A stretch of 50,684 nucleotides of DNA from Deltaproteobacteria bacterium (GCA_016875025.1 VGSH01000009.1:1-50684), one strand, 5' to 3'; positions 24,861 through 33,705 are shown, counted from the first letter of the stretch. The notes: generated from the letters alone by a model not told the origin. Numbers and translations are program-made.

Positions 24861-25328
24861 ATGAACATAAGCACGCTTCTGAACGAACGCCTCATACTGC
24901 CGAACCTCACGGCAACAACCAAGCAGCACGTGATGGAAGAGGTTGTAAAACATCTGGCCGAGGTTCAAACCGGCATTAACGCACAAGAACTGCTCAAGGC
25001 GCTGCTTGAGCGCGAAAAGCTCGGCAGCACCGGGATCGGCAACGGCATCGCCATCCCGCACGGAAAACTGGCCGGCCTGAGCGATATCATCCTTGTCTTC
25101 GCCCGCAGCACCGGCGGAGTGCCATTTGAAGCCATCGACGGCAAACCCATTCACCTGATCTTTCTGCTTGTCGCTCCGGCCAGTTCAACCGGAGGTCACC
25201 TCAAAGCCCTGGCACGGCTGTCGCGACTTCTGAAAAACGATGAATTCAGGCATGCGCTGCTCAGCGCCCCGACAGCCGCAGACATCATGAAAACCATTGC
25301 CGGGGAAGACAGCCGTATAGCGGTATAA
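24861..25328 (+). CDS. ptsN: Nitrogen PTS EIIA protein
   Basis: 155 residues. It is the EIIA-Ntr phosphocarrier with the phosphorylatable His67 in GIAIPHGKL. It takes phosphate from the PtsP/NPr chain and regulates potassium transport, sigma-54-linked functions and envelope processes in the systems where it has been studied. No EI-Ntr or HPr/NPr gene is found within this window, so its phosphodonor is encoded elsewhere. Shine-Dalgarno ACAGGAAC precedes the ATG. Confidence 0.96.
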   Translation: MNISTLLNERLILPNLTATTKQHVMEEVVKHLAEVQTGINAQELLKALLEREKLGSTGIGNGIAIPHGKLAGLSDIILVFARSTGGVPFEAIDGKPIHLIFLLVAPASSTGGHLKALARLSRLLKNDEFRHALLSAPTAADIMKTIAGEDSRIAV

Positions 25329-25371
25329 AACAACGCGCGCCGCGCATGCGCACAACCACGGTCCGGTCGAC

Positions 25372-26232
25372 ATGAACGATATCAGTATCATCATCATCAG
25401 CGGAATTTCAGGCTCCGGCAAAAGCACGGCACTTAAAACCCTTGAGGATCTCGGTTTTTTTTGTGTCGACAATCTGCCGATCCTGCTGCTGCCGAAATTC
25501 ATCAAGCTGTGCACCAGCTCCACGCATGCAATCGCACGTGTGGGCCTGGTGATGGATGTACGCGAAAAAACATTCCTGCGCGAGTATCAGCCGACCGTTC
25601 AGGCGCTCAGGGATGCAGGCTGCCGGGTCGAACGTATTTTTCTGGACTGCTCCGACGACGCCATCGTAAAACGGTTCAGCGAGACGCGCCGCCAGCACCC
25701 TCTGGGTGAAGGCACCTCCGTGCTTGAAGGCCTCAGCCGTGAACGCGAAATGCTCAGCTCAATCAAATCAAACGCTGACCGAGTGCTCGACACATCAAAC
25801 CTGAACGTCCACCAGCTGCGAAAAATTCTTGAGGATATCTTCACCGGACTTGCGCGGCGCACCATGACGATCAATTTTCTTTCGTTCGGTTATAAATACG
25901 GTGTGCCGATCGACGTCGACCTGGTTATGGATGTGCGTTTTCTGCCCAACCCCTATTTTGTCGACGCCCTGAAGGACTTAAGCGGCGGCGATAAACGCGT
26001 AGCCGCCTACGTGCTGCAATGGCCGGAAACGCAGGAATTCATCCGGCGGTTTACCGGCCTGCTCACCATGCTCATACCGCTTTATGAGCGCGAGGGTAAA
26101 TCATATCTGACAATAGCGATCGGATGCACCGGCGGCAGGCACCGTTCCGTCACCCTTGCCGAATGTTTGAAGGATTTCTACAGCCAGACCAGAACCGATG
26201 TCGCCGTCATACACCGGGATATCGACCGTTAG
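25372..26232 (+). CDS. rapZ: RNase adapter protein RapZ (YvcJ family)
   Basis: 286 residues. The N-terminal P-loop is GISGSGKS (11-18) and the C-terminal domain contains GCTGGRHRSV, the family hallmark. In E. coli RapZ binds the small RNA GlmZ and glucosamine 6-phosphate and controls glmS; in Gram-positive bacteria YvcJ is a nucleotide-binding regulator. Here it follows ptsN, as in many Proteobacteria, and precedes a mannose-type EIIA. Confidence 0.96.
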   Translation: MNDISIIIISGISGSGKSTALKTLEDLGFFCVDNLPILLLPKFIKLCTSSTHAIARVGLVMDVREKTFLREYQPTVQALRDAGCRVERIFLDCSDDAIVKRFSETRRQHPLGEGTSVLEGLSREREMLSSIKSNADRVLDTSNLNVHQLRKILEDIFTGLARRTMTINFLSFGYKYGVPIDVDLVMDVRFLPNPYFVDALKDLSGGDKRVAAYVLQWPETQEFIRRFTGLLTMLIPLYEREGKSYLTIAIGCTGGRHRSVTLAECLKDFYSQTRTDVAVIHRDIDR

Positions 26233-26284
26233 CCGCGATGCGCGCTCCAGCGCCCGTGCGCATGATGGCCTGTAAGGAGGCACT

Positions 26285-26713
26285 ATGGTTGGAGTAGTAC
26301 TGGTTGCCCACTGCAATCTTGCGCATGAATTTGTTGCCGTGCTTGAAAGCATTGTCGGCAGAGTCGATCAGCTGCAGGCAGTCGTATTTGATGCTGATTT
26401 CACGCCTGACACCGCGCACAAAAAAATTTCCGCCGCTGTCAAAAAAAATAACAGCGGCGACGGTGTCCTGATACTTACCGACATGTTCGGCGGAACGCCA
26501 TCCAATATCAGCCTGTCGTTTCTTGAAGAAGGGGTGGTTGAAGTCGTGACCGGTGTTAATCTGCCGATGCTTATCCGTTTGATCACCCTGCGCGACAACA
26601 AGCAGTCCCTGGCTGAACTTTCAGCCGATTTGCAGTCCTACGGCAAACGCAACATCTGCATTGCCAGTGAACTGCTCAAGCGCAAGTCCGGAATTGCTGC
26701 GCGGCCGCTATGA
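26285..26713 (+). CDS. PTS EIIA component, mannose/fructose (EIIA-Man) family
   Basis: 142 residues. The phospho-accepting histidine is probably His9 in VLVAHCNLA, and the fold signature DMFGGTPSN is present. No EIIB, EIIC or EIID genes follow, so it is unlikely to transport sugar; in related deltaproteobacterial loci such a solitary EIIA is thought to have a regulatory role. A strong ribosome binding site (AAGGAGG) lies 6 nt before the ATG. Its stop overlaps the rimI start in ATGA. Confidence 0.92.
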   Translation: MVGVVLVAHCNLAHEFVAVLESIVGRVDQLQAVVFDADFTPDTAHKKISAAVKKNNSGDGVLILTDMFGGTPSNISLSFLEEGVVEVVTGVNLPMLIRLITLRDNKQSLAELSADLQSYGKRNICIASELLKRKSGIAARPL

Positions 26714-27189
26714 ATGCCAACGCATATGCGGTTGTGCCGTATTGCACAGATCACACGGAGAATGTCTGGCTCATCGACCGGCTCTGCTTTGTCGATCCCT
26801 GGCTCAAGCGTACGTTTATCGGGGAGCTCGAGGCTGCCTGCGCCCTTAACCGCGTTGCAGCAGATGCTGCTTTCCGGGTGCTGGGTTTCTGCTTCGGCAG
26901 GACCATTGCGGACGAATACACCATTCACCGCCTGGCAGTGCATCCTGCATGGCAGCGCCGCCGCATAGCGCAAGTCATGCTGCGCACCTGCATGCGGCAT
27001 GCAGCGCTGCAGGGAGCGCGGCACTGTCATATTGAGGTACGCTCCGGAAACACGGCAGCACAGCGCCTCTATCATGCCTGCGGCTTTGAGCGTATCGGGA
27101 TACGCAACGGCTACTATTGTGTCGGGGGCGAAGACGCTATACTCATGCACTGCACACTTGACGGCATGCCCGGCAGCAAAAACGCCTAG
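26710..27189 (+). CDS. rimI: Ribosomal-protein-alanine N-acetyltransferase RimI (GNAT)
   Basis: 159 residues. The acetyl-CoA-binding motif is the WQRRRIAQVML helix preceded by HRLAVHP, and the C-terminal GNAT part is RLYHACGFERIGIRNGYY. In E. coli RimI acetylates the N-terminal alanine of ribosomal protein S18. The usual R/QxxGxG/A is slightly altered (QRRRIA), still within family variation. It ends at a TAG that coincides with the first bases of a palindromic repeat. A generic GNAT of other specificity is possible. Confidence 0.82.
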   Translation: MNANAYAVVPYCTDHTENVWLIDRLCFVDPWLKRTFIGELEAACALNRVAADAAFRVLGFCFGRTIADEYTIHRLAVHPAWQRRRIAQVMLRTCMRHAALQGARHCHIEVRSGNTAAQRLYHACGFERIGIRNGYYCVGGEDAILMHCTLDGMPGSKNA

Positions 27190-27315
27190 CAGGGTGTTGA
27201 AAAAGTCATTTCAAACAGGCTGTTCAAAAAGGACCGGATGCACGGCGCGCTAAATTACGAGGAATGAGGCGTACTTCTGCGTACGCCGCAGAGGGGCCTT
27301 TTTCAACAGCCTGCT
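27187..27315. repeat. Palindromic intergenic repeat, copy 2
   Basis: It begins TAGCAGGGTGTTGAAAAAG and ends TTTTTCAACAGCCTGCTGG. It shares the central GAGGAATGAGGCGTAC segment with the copies at 4409 and 40923 but is about 25 bp shorter, with a deletion before the right arm. The leading TAG is the stop codon of rimI. Confidence 0.9.
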
Positions 27316-27331
27316 GGCAGGAGCACACAAC

Positions 27332-28123
27332 ATGCACATAACCCAGGGCAGCGCCCGTATAGTCCAGACAGCCCGGAGCGGCGCCGATACCGTCCATATG
27401 GTGCTGGAAGCCCCGTGGCTGCAGCAGGCACTGCCGGGTCAGTTCATCATGCTGCGCATCTATGCCGGTACTGCCCCGCTGCTGCGCCGCCCGATCAGCC
27501 TGTGCGCCGTTACACCTTCAGGAATAGAGCTGTTGATTAAAATCCGCGGTAGCGGTACCGAGCGCATGGCCGGCTGGCCTGTCGGGCACGCGGTTGACAT
27601 CATCGGCCCGCTCGGCAACGGATTTGCCCCGCCGCCGCCCGGAACACCCGCCGTACTTGTGGCCGGCGGAATCGGGATTGCGCCTCTGATCTGCCTGGCA
27701 CGATGGCTGAAAGACAACCGCCCTGACTGCAGCGTGCGCATACTGTTCGGCGCCAGAACAGCAGCCGACTGTGACGCTCTTGTGCCGTTCATTCCCGCAT
27801 CCTGCGCGCTGCAGATTGCAACCGAGGACGGCTCGCGGGGAACGCAGGGCTCTGTGACCGACCTGCTTGCGTATAAGCCTGCTGTTTGTCCTGACGCACT
27901 ATTCTACGGCTGCGGTCCGATGCCTATGCTCAAATCGCTCGCCCGTCTGGCATGCGACACCAGCCACGCATGCTTCATATCCCTTGAAGCTCATATGGCC
28001 TGCGGCGTGGGTGCATGCCTTGGCTGTACCGTACCCGCATATACTCCGCAAGGACCGTCGCAGGTACGGGTGTGCGCTGACGGTCCGGTCTTTGAAGCCC
28101 GGCGGATATTCCCGGCCCCGTGA
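27332..28123 (+). CDS. pyrK: Dihydroorotate dehydrogenase electron-transfer subunit-like (PyrK family)
   Basis: 263 residues. An FAD-binding beta-barrel with RRPISLC (52-58) precedes a pyridine-nucleotide domain with AGGIGIAPL (111-119). The C-terminal [2Fe-2S] site has Cys224, Cys229, Cys232 and Cys248 in the PyrK spacing CGVGAC-x2-C. In class 1B dihydroorotate dehydrogenase PyrK passes electrons from PyrD to NAD. No pyrD follows; the next gene belongs to a multiheme cytochrome complex with its own promoter. It could serve a distant PyrD or be a related flavin oxidoreductase subunit. It stands directly after a palindromic repeat. Confidence 0.9.
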   Translation: MHITQGSARIVQTARSGADTVHMVLEAPWLQQALPGQFIMLRIYAGTAPLLRRPISLCAVTPSGIELLIKIRGSGTERMAGWPVGHAVDIIGPLGNGFAPPPPGTPAVLVAGGIGIAPLICLARWLKDNRPDCSVRILFGARTAADCDALVPFIPASCALQIATEDGSRGTQGSVTDLLAYKPAVCPDALFYGCGPMPMLKSLARLACDTSHACFISLEAHMACGVGACLGCTVPAYTPQGPSQVRVCADGPVFEARRIFPAP

Positions 28124-28178
28124 TCCGGTGTCTGCCTGCAGCAGCGCCGCGTTTTTTTACATTTGTTTTACTAATATG

Positions 28179-28207
28179 TTGACACCTGATGTATTTTCAC
28201 TTATCAT
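28179..28207 (+). promoter_or_regulatory. Near-consensus sigma-70 promoter of the cytochrome/NrfD complex operon
   Basis: TTGACA (28179-28184) and TATCAT (28202-28207) are separated by 17 bp. The predicted start site is about 90 bp before the first ATG at 28305, which has a strong GGGGAGGAA ribosome binding site. Confidence 0.75.
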
Positions 28208-28304
28208 TTTTCCGTTCTGCCGCACCAGAAAAATGTATATACCCCTGCACGAATACACGACACGATAGCCGCACCGCACCAGCCATGGGGAGGAAGCCTC
28301 GTAC

Positions 28305-28787
28305 ATGAAAACATACGATCATATCATCAGGTTCACGCTGCTCATTATCGTCGCTATCATCGGATTTAGTATCGTCCGCGCATACATGGTGCCGGATTCA
28401 TTCGGCATGCAGGGTTCCTACACCTATGCCTATTACCGGGCCGAATCCGCTGATGAACAGGCAGCACTGCCGCCCGCCTACCAGGGAACAGAGCACTGCG
28501 CTGACTGCCACGCGCCGCAGGCGTCAATGCTGCAGGCCAACGCTCATGCACAACTCGATTGCGAGAGCTGTCACGGCAGCTTTAAAGCCCATAACAACAA
28601 CACCAAAGACCGCATGGCCGTCGGCGATACCGTTGATGCCTGCATGCTCTGCCACGCCGATCTGCGCGCCCGCCCCGCCCAGTTTCCGCAGATCGAGAGT
28701 TTTGCCGCGCATGTCGCGCAGCAGGGTGACGAGCTGCTGCCCGGCATGACCTGCGCGACCTGCCATGATCCTCACGCCCCCATGTAA
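28305..28787 (+). CDS. Tetraheme c-type cytochrome, membrane-anchored
   Basis: 160 residues. An N-terminal hydrophobic helix (TLLIIVAIIGFSIVRAY) is an anchor or uncleaved signal. The periplasmic part has four CxxCH heme sites: CADCH, CESCH, CMLCH and CATCH, with extra histidines for distal ligation. It is the first gene of a five-gene operon, 59 bp before the ferredoxin gene. In Hmc, Tmc, Nhc and Ohc complexes of sulfate reducers a multiheme cytochrome exchanges electrons with periplasmic cytochrome c3. The small size of this one is closest to a TmcA-like or NrfH-like subunit, but I cannot assign it to a named family. Confidence 0.9.
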   Translation: MKTYDHIIRFTLLIIVAIIGFSIVRAYMVPDSFGMQGSYTYAYYRAESADEQAALPPAYQGTEHCADCHAPQASMLQANAHAQLDCESCHGSFKAHNNNTKDRMAVGDTVDACMLCHADLRARPAQFPQIESFAAHVAQQGDELLPGMTCATCHDPHAPM

Positions 28788-28846
28788 CCGGCAGGAACGA
28801 AACTGACATGAGACTTCAAACAGCACGCAGATAAAGGATTGAGCGT

Positions 28847-29593
28847 ATGAAACACGATCGCAGGGAATTTATCAGGAAGGCCGGCTGGACGTTTATCGGC
28901 AGCGGTCTGTATATCAACCTGTTCTCCGTGGGTTCAACGCTGGCCGGGCCCGGGAGCTGCGCGCCGCAGAATCTGTTTGCATTCATCGTCGACACCGAGA
29001 CCTGCATCGGCTGCGGCAAATGCGTTGCCGCCTGCCGCACTGAAAACAGCGTACCGGCCGATAATTTCCGCACCTGGGTTGAACGCTACACCATTCTGAA
29101 CAACGGCAGCGTCGAGGTCGACTCCCCTCACGGCGGCGAACTGGGTTTTGCGCCGGTTTCGTTCAATAAAACCGATATTCAAAAGTCATTCTTCGTGCCC
29201 AAACTCTGCAATCACTGTAGAAAGCCGAACTGCGTTCAGGTCTGCCCGGTCGGTGCAACCTATGTTTCGCCGGAAGGCTTTGTGCTTGTTGATGAAAAAC
29301 GCTGCATCGGCTGCAGCTACTGCATGCAGGCCTGCCCCTACAGCGCCCGTTTCATGAATCCGGTCACGCACGTTGCCGATAAATGCACCTGGTGCTATCA
29401 CCGCATCCGCCAGGGTAAAACAGCGGCCTGCGTTCAGGTCTGCCCGGTCGGAGCCCGCCTGCTCGGGCGCGTTGATGACGAAAACGGTCCGGTCGCCCGG
29501 CTTCTGAAGGCCCGCCGCCTGCAGGTACTCAAACCCGAAACCGGCAATGAGCCCATGGTATTCTATATCGGTCTGGCCAAGGAGGTGCACTGA
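28847..29593 (+). CDS. Periplasmic ferredoxin subunit with four [4Fe-4S] clusters (HmcB/DmsB-like)
   Basis: 248 residues. A Tat-type leader (RREFIRKAG) is followed by a hydrophobic segment. Four cysteine groups follow: CIGCGKCVAAC, CNHC-x4-CVQVCP, CIGCSYCMQACP and CTWC-x9-CVQVCP, the arrangement of the DmsB/NrfC/HmcB family. It would carry electrons between the heme subunits and the NrfD membrane subunit. The stop overlaps the NrfD start by one base (TGATG at 29591-29595). Confidence 0.93.
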   Translation: MKHDRREFIRKAGWTFIGSGLYINLFSVGSTLAGPGSCAPQNLFAFIVDTETCIGCGKCVAACRTENSVPADNFRTWVERYTILNNGSVEVDSPHGGELGFAPVSFNKTDIQKSFFVPKLCNHCRKPNCVQVCPVGATYVSPEGFVLVDEKRCIGCSYCMQACPYSARFMNPVTHVADKCTWCYHRIRQGKTAACVQVCPVGARLLGRVDDENGPVARLLKARRLQVLKPETGNEPMVFYIGLAKEVH

Positions 29594-30765
29594 TGCATGA
29601 GATCGTAACCAGCGGATTCCTGTTTCCCAATGACCTGCATGCGCACTGGAGCGTCATGATCGTGCTCTACCCCTACATTACCGGACTGGTGGCCGGCGCA
29701 TTCATCGTATCATCGCTCTACCATGTTTTCGGCATCAAAGAGTTGAAACCCGTGGCTCGTTTTTCGCTTGTCGCCGCATTTGCATTTCTGCTGTTTGCCT
29801 GCACGCCGCTTCTGTTCCATCTGGGCCATCCGGAACGCGCGCTCAATATAATGTTAACGCCGAAATTCACCTCTGCCATGTCCGGCTTCGGCTATATCTA
29901 CAGTTTTTATCTTGTGATCGTGCTGCTTGAGATCTGGTTCGTATACCGTCCAGAAATCATCCGGCGCGCGCGCGAAACGCAGGGTCCGCTCAAGGCCCTG
30001 TACTGGTGCCTGGCGCTCGGCAGCCTTAACGACACCGAAGCCGCCCTTGCGCTTGACCATAAAATCATCAAGGTCCTGGCCGCCATCGGCATTCCTGCAG
30101 CCTGCATCCTGCACGGCTACGTCGGTTTCCTGTTTGGCTCGCTCAAATCGAATCCCTGGTGGTCATCGCCGCTGATGCCGGTCATTTTCCTGCTCTCGGC
30201 GATCGTGTCGGGTATTTCCATTCTGATCATATCCTACTGGCTGGTATGCCGGTTCACCAGTCTCAAGCTCGACACCGCATGCCTCACAGTCATGTTCAAA
30301 TATCTCTGGGCATTTTTCATTCTTGACGTTGCCTTGGAAGGCCTGGAACTGCTCACCCATATTTATGAATCCCACGAAGAATGGCATATTGTGTCCCGGA
30401 TGCTCTCCGAGCGTCTCGGATTCAGCTTCTACATCCTGCAGCTGGGAATTTGCTCCGTGATCCCGCTGATCGTTCTCGGCTTTGTGGTTCTCAAAAAAAT
30501 GCCGGACACAATCCGGATCAGGCTGGGCCTGATCTGCTCTGCTTTGATCCTGGTGCAGGTGCTGGCCATGCGCTGGAACGTCATTGTCGGCGGACAGCTG
30601 TTCTCAAAAAGCCTGCGCGGGCTTACCAGCTACACGCCCGGCATCCTGGGCCGCGAAGGCCTGCTTATAGCGCTTGTTCTGTTTGTGATGCCGTTTGTGG
30701 TCATGTATGTGTTCAACCTGATACTGCCGCTGTTCAACAAAGAAACCGAAACGCAGCAGCAGTAA
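29593..30765 (+). CDS. NrfD/PsrC-like integral membrane subunit (HmcC-like)
   Basis: 390 residues with a high density of transmembrane helices (roughly nine or ten by eye). It shows family features such as LLFHLGHPERALNI after helix 2 and MRWNVIVGGQLFSK near the C-terminus. NrfD-type subunits bind quinone and partner with ferredoxin subunits of the type encoded upstream. The start is coupled to the previous stop. In HmcC and ActC relatives the subunit links quinone to cytochromes or ferredoxins. No heme-binding motif is present. Confidence 0.93.
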   Translation: MHEIVTSGFLFPNDLHAHWSVMIVLYPYITGLVAGAFIVSSLYHVFGIKELKPVARFSLVAAFAFLLFACTPLLFHLGHPERALNIMLTPKFTSAMSGFGYIYSFYLVIVLLEIWFVYRPEIIRRARETQGPLKALYWCLALGSLNDTEAALALDHKIIKVLAAIGIPAACILHGYVGFLFGSLKSNPWWSSPLMPVIFLLSAIVSGISILIISYWLVCRFTSLKLDTACLTVMFKYLWAFFILDVALEGLELLTHIYESHEEWHIVSRMLSERLGFSFYILQLGICSVIPLIVLGFVVLKKMPDTIRIRLGLICSALILVQVLAMRWNVIVGGQLFSKSLRGLTSYTPGILGREGLLIALVLFVMPFVVMYVFNLILPLFNKETETQQQ

Positions 30766-30830
30766 CGGTGTGCGGCCGGGTGCTTGATTTTTTCGCGTTT
30801 TACTAACACTACCGAGGAGATGGAGAACTA

Positions 30831-32744
30831 ATGCTCACACTTGTCGACCCCTTACTTATTATAATCGCCCTCACGGTGTGCGTCGCCGGCATAGTACAGC
30901 GCTCGCGCCTGTGGATGATGGGCCGGCCCGGGGATGCGCTTGAGCGCACCGGCACCCGCATGCGCAGCCTGCTTGTTGACGGAATTCTGCACGCGCGCAT
31001 CCTGCGCGACGCATTTCCCGGCTTTATGCACCTGTTCATTTTTCTGGCCTTCCTGGCCCCGGTTGCAGCGATTGTCCTGGCACAGTTTACCGTTGCTGTG
31101 CCCGGATCATTCAGCGGCTTCATATCCGTCATGCTCGATCTGATCGGTCTGGCGGGCCTCGTCGGCGTCGGACTGGCTGCCTGGCGCCGCTATGTCCAGA
31201 AACCCGACCGGCTCAGCGATACAAAAGCTGAAGACGGCATTGCCCTGCTGTGGGTTTTCGCCATTTTGATTACCGGTTTCAGCGTTGAAGGCCTGCGCCT
31301 TGCCATCACCGGCCAGGGCGCTGCAACCGCTCCGGTCGGCGCCCTCTTCTCCTTTGTTTTCATGCCCCTGGGCGCACTGCAGCCGGGCCTGCATGCCCTG
31401 CTGTGGCGGGTGCACATGCTGCTGCTGCTTGCACTCGTGGCAGCTCTTCCCTACACCAAATTTCTGCATCTGTTCACCTCGGCAGCCAATATATTTTTTA
31501 AAAGCTTCAAACATCCCGGCACGTTTTCGCAGATCAACTTTGAATCCGCTGAGGTCTATGGCGTCAGCGCGATTGAGGAATATACACGCAAACAGCTTTT
31601 CGATCTTGACGCCTGCATACGCTGCGGCCGCTGCCAGGATAACTGCCCGGCGCATCTGAGCGAAAAACCGCTTTCTCCTAAAAAACTGATCCAGGATATG
31701 AAAGCCCACATGGAGGAAAAAGGGTCACATCACGGCTGTGAAAAAGCGCTTATCGGCGATGTCATTGAACACGATGTCATCTGGGCCTGCACCATGTGCC
31801 TCAACTGCACCGAGCACTGCCCGGTCAATGACACTACGATCGATAAAACCATTGAGCTGCGCCGCTATCTGGTTATGACCGACCCGAACTTTCCGGCTGA
31901 GGCGCAAGGTGTGTTCCGCAACATGGAAAACAACTCCAACCCGTGGGGAGTGGGCGCGCACACACGGGCTGACTGGGCTGCAGGACTTGAGGTCAAAACC
32001 TGCGCTGACGGCGAACCGTTCGATATTCTGTTCTATCCGGGCTGCGCCGGGGCATTCGATGACCGCTATAAAAAAGTTGCAACAGCGCTGGTAAAAATCA
32101 TGCAGAAGGCCGGCGTGCGCTTTGCCATCCTGGGCACCGAGGAGAGCTGCTGCGGTGATTCCGCGCGCCGGCTCGGCAATGAATATCTGTATGAAAGCCT
32201 TGCACAGGCCAATGTGGCGGCCATGCAGGGCTACAATGTCAAAAAAATACTGACGATCTGCCCGCACTGCCTCAACAGCCTTAAAAACGACTACCCGGCC
32301 TATGGCTCTTCTTTCGAGGTGGTCCACTCAACCGAATTTCTGCTCGAGCTGGTGCAGCAGGGCCGCATTAAGCTCAAGGGCGGTGATCCTGTAAAAGTCT
32401 GCTACCACGACTCCTGCTTTCTCGGCCGCTATAACGGTATTTATGATCAGCCCCGCACTCTGCTGAGTTCAATCAAGGGCGTGAAACTGGTTGAAATGAA
32501 GCGCAGCCGCACGCGCAGCTTCTGCTGCGGCGCCGGCGGAGGCCGTATGTGGCTTGAAGAACATCACGGCAAACGTATCAACGAGATGCGCACCGATCAG
32601 GCCCTTGAAACACAACCGAATGCCATCGCAACCGCGTGCCCCTACTGCCTCACCATGCTCGATGACGGCATAAAAGCGCGTGAAAAGGGCGAATCCGTCA
32701 AGAGCCTTGATATCGTTGAATTTATCCTAAACGCAATGGAGTAA
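30831..32744 (+). CDS. Fused NarI-like membrane domain and HdrD-like iron-sulfur oxidoreductase
   Basis: 637 residues. The N-terminal ~220 residues hold about five or six helices with histidines near the membrane (RVHMLLLL, FLHLFTSAAN), like the b-type NarI/DsrM/HmcE subunits. Two ferredoxin-type clusters follow (CIRCGRCQDNCP and CTMCLNCTEHCP). Then come two CCG domains, each with CC-G and C-x2-C sites (YPGC...ESCCGD...CPHC; HDSC...SFCCGAGGG...CPYC). The CCG pair is the site of the non-cubane cluster in HdrD/HdrB. In Hmc and Tmc the equivalent parts are two proteins; here they are one chain. Predicted role: menaquinone-linked electron exchange between periplasm and a cytoplasmic disulfide partner. 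Shine-Dalgarno GAGGAGATGGAG precedes the ATG. Confidence 0.92.
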   Translation: MLTLVDPLLIIIALTVCVAGIVQRSRLWMMGRPGDALERTGTRMRSLLVDGILHARILRDAFPGFMHLFIFLAFLAPVAAIVLAQFTVAVPGSFSGFISVMLDLIGLAGLVGVGLAAWRRYVQKPDRLSDTKAEDGIALLWVFAILITGFSVEGLRLAITGQGAATAPVGALFSFVFMPLGALQPGLHALLWRVHMLLLLALVAALPYTKFLHLFTSAANIFFKSFKHPGTFSQINFESAEVYGVSAIEEYTRKQLFDLDACIRCGRCQDNCPAHLSEKPLSPKKLIQDMKAHMEEKGSHHGCEKALIGDVIEHDVIWACTMCLNCTEHCPVNDTTIDKTIELRRYLVMTDPNFPAEAQGVFRNMENNSNPWGVGAHTRADWAAGLEVKTCADGEPFDILFYPGCAGAFDDRYKKVATALVKIMQKAGVRFAILGTEESCCGDSARRLGNEYLYESLAQANVAAMQGYNVKKILTICPHCLNSLKNDYPAYGSSFEVVHSTEFLLELVQQGRIKLKGGDPVKVCYHDSCFLGRYNGIYDQPRTLLSSIKGVKLVEMKRSRTRSFCCGAGGGRMWLEEHHGKRINEMRTDQALETQPNAIATACPYCLTMLDDGIKAREKGESVKSLDIVEFILNAME

Positions 32745-32752
32745 GAGGTGCC

Positions 32753-33640
32753 ATGGACACAAAGATCATACTCATCGGCATGTGGATCGGCGCTGCGGCG
32801 CTCGTAGCGACCGTTGCAGCCTCGCCTGCATTCGCCTATACGGTCGATGACTGTACTGCCTGCCATCAGGACACAACGCTGACAAAGACACTGCCGGACG
32901 GAACCATTACAAGCCTGCATGTCGACCGGGATGCCTTCCTGAAATCAATTCATGGTGAAAACGGTTTTACCTGTGTTGACTGCCACGATGATGCAAAGGC
33001 TGAAGAACATCCCGCAGAAGGGCTTGCCCGGGTTGAATGCCAGAGCTGTCACGAAGACATCGCCGCCAGGCATGCCGATAGCTTTCACGGCAAGCTGCTG
33101 CAAAACGGCAATGCCGATGCGCCGCAGTGCCATGATTGCCACACATCGCATGCGGTTATCAGATCAGACTCCGGACATTCCTCGGTGCACCCGGACAATC
33201 AGCGGTCAACCTGCGGCACATGCCATGCAAACGAAGCCGCGCCGGTTGTCTGTGAGGCTGCCCTGGACTTCGCCGCCGGCGACGCAAACGCCCTGCAGCA
33301 CATAAGCCTGCCCTCAACCCTGGCACTGCTGACCGCACGGCTCAAAGGGCACGGCAAAGCCGATTTCGGCTGCAGCTACAGCACCAAACGCTGCAGTGAC
33401 TGCCATGTCGAGGTGGGTGTTCACGGCGGCGGCACGCAGCAGCCGGTATGCGCCAAATGTCATGATATGCAGCGCTCAGCGCTGCTGTTCGGCAAGATCC
33501 ACAAACCTTCAATTTTCACCGGCCCGATGATTATCCTGCTGCTGATCATGTATGTTGTATGCATCGGCGGGTTGATACTGTTTTTCAGGAAAACATCTGC
33601 AGCCGCCAAAAAATCTCCGCCCGAAACGCCGGCTCAATAA
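32753..33640 (+). CDS. Heptaheme c-type cytochrome with C-terminal membrane anchor
   Basis: 295 residues. Signal peptide 1-28 (ASPAFA-YT). Seven CxxCH motifs are seen: CTACH, CVDCH, CQSCH, CHDCH, CGTCH, CSDCH and CAKCH. A C-terminal helix (GPMIILLLIMYVVCIGGLILFF) and a basic tail anchor it in the inner membrane with the hemes outside. It follows the NarI-HdrD fusion by 8 bp and ends the operon at a terminator. The spacing of the middle hemes (HSSVHP, then CGTCH) resembles NapC/NirT-adjacent multihemes, but the family is not clear. It probably acts as the periplasmic entry or exit of electrons. Confidence 0.92.
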   Translation: MDTKIILIGMWIGAAALVATVAASPAFAYTVDDCTACHQDTTLTKTLPDGTITSLHVDRDAFLKSIHGENGFTCVDCHDDAKAEEHPAEGLARVECQSCHEDIAARHADSFHGKLLQNGNADAPQCHDCHTSHAVIRSDSGHSSVHPDNQRSTCGTCHANEAAPVVCEAALDFAAGDANALQHISLPSTLALLTARLKGHGKADFGCSYSTKRCSDCHVEVGVHGGGTQQPVCAKCHDMQRSALLFGKIHKPSIFTGPMIILLLIMYVVCIGGLILFFRKTSAAAKKSPPETPAQ

Positions 33641-33671
33641 ACGAGTGCCGGCGCACCCTTAATACAAAAAA

Positions 33672-33705
33672 ACCGGAGCAGCTCTCAGGCGCTCCGGTTT
33701 TTTTT
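33672..33705. terminator. Bidirectional rho-independent terminator
   Basis: The stem ACCGGAGC (33672-33679) / GCTCCGGT (33691-33698) with an 11-nt loop is flanked by A7 on the left and T8 on the right, between the convergent cytochrome operon and ispD. Confidence 0.93.
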
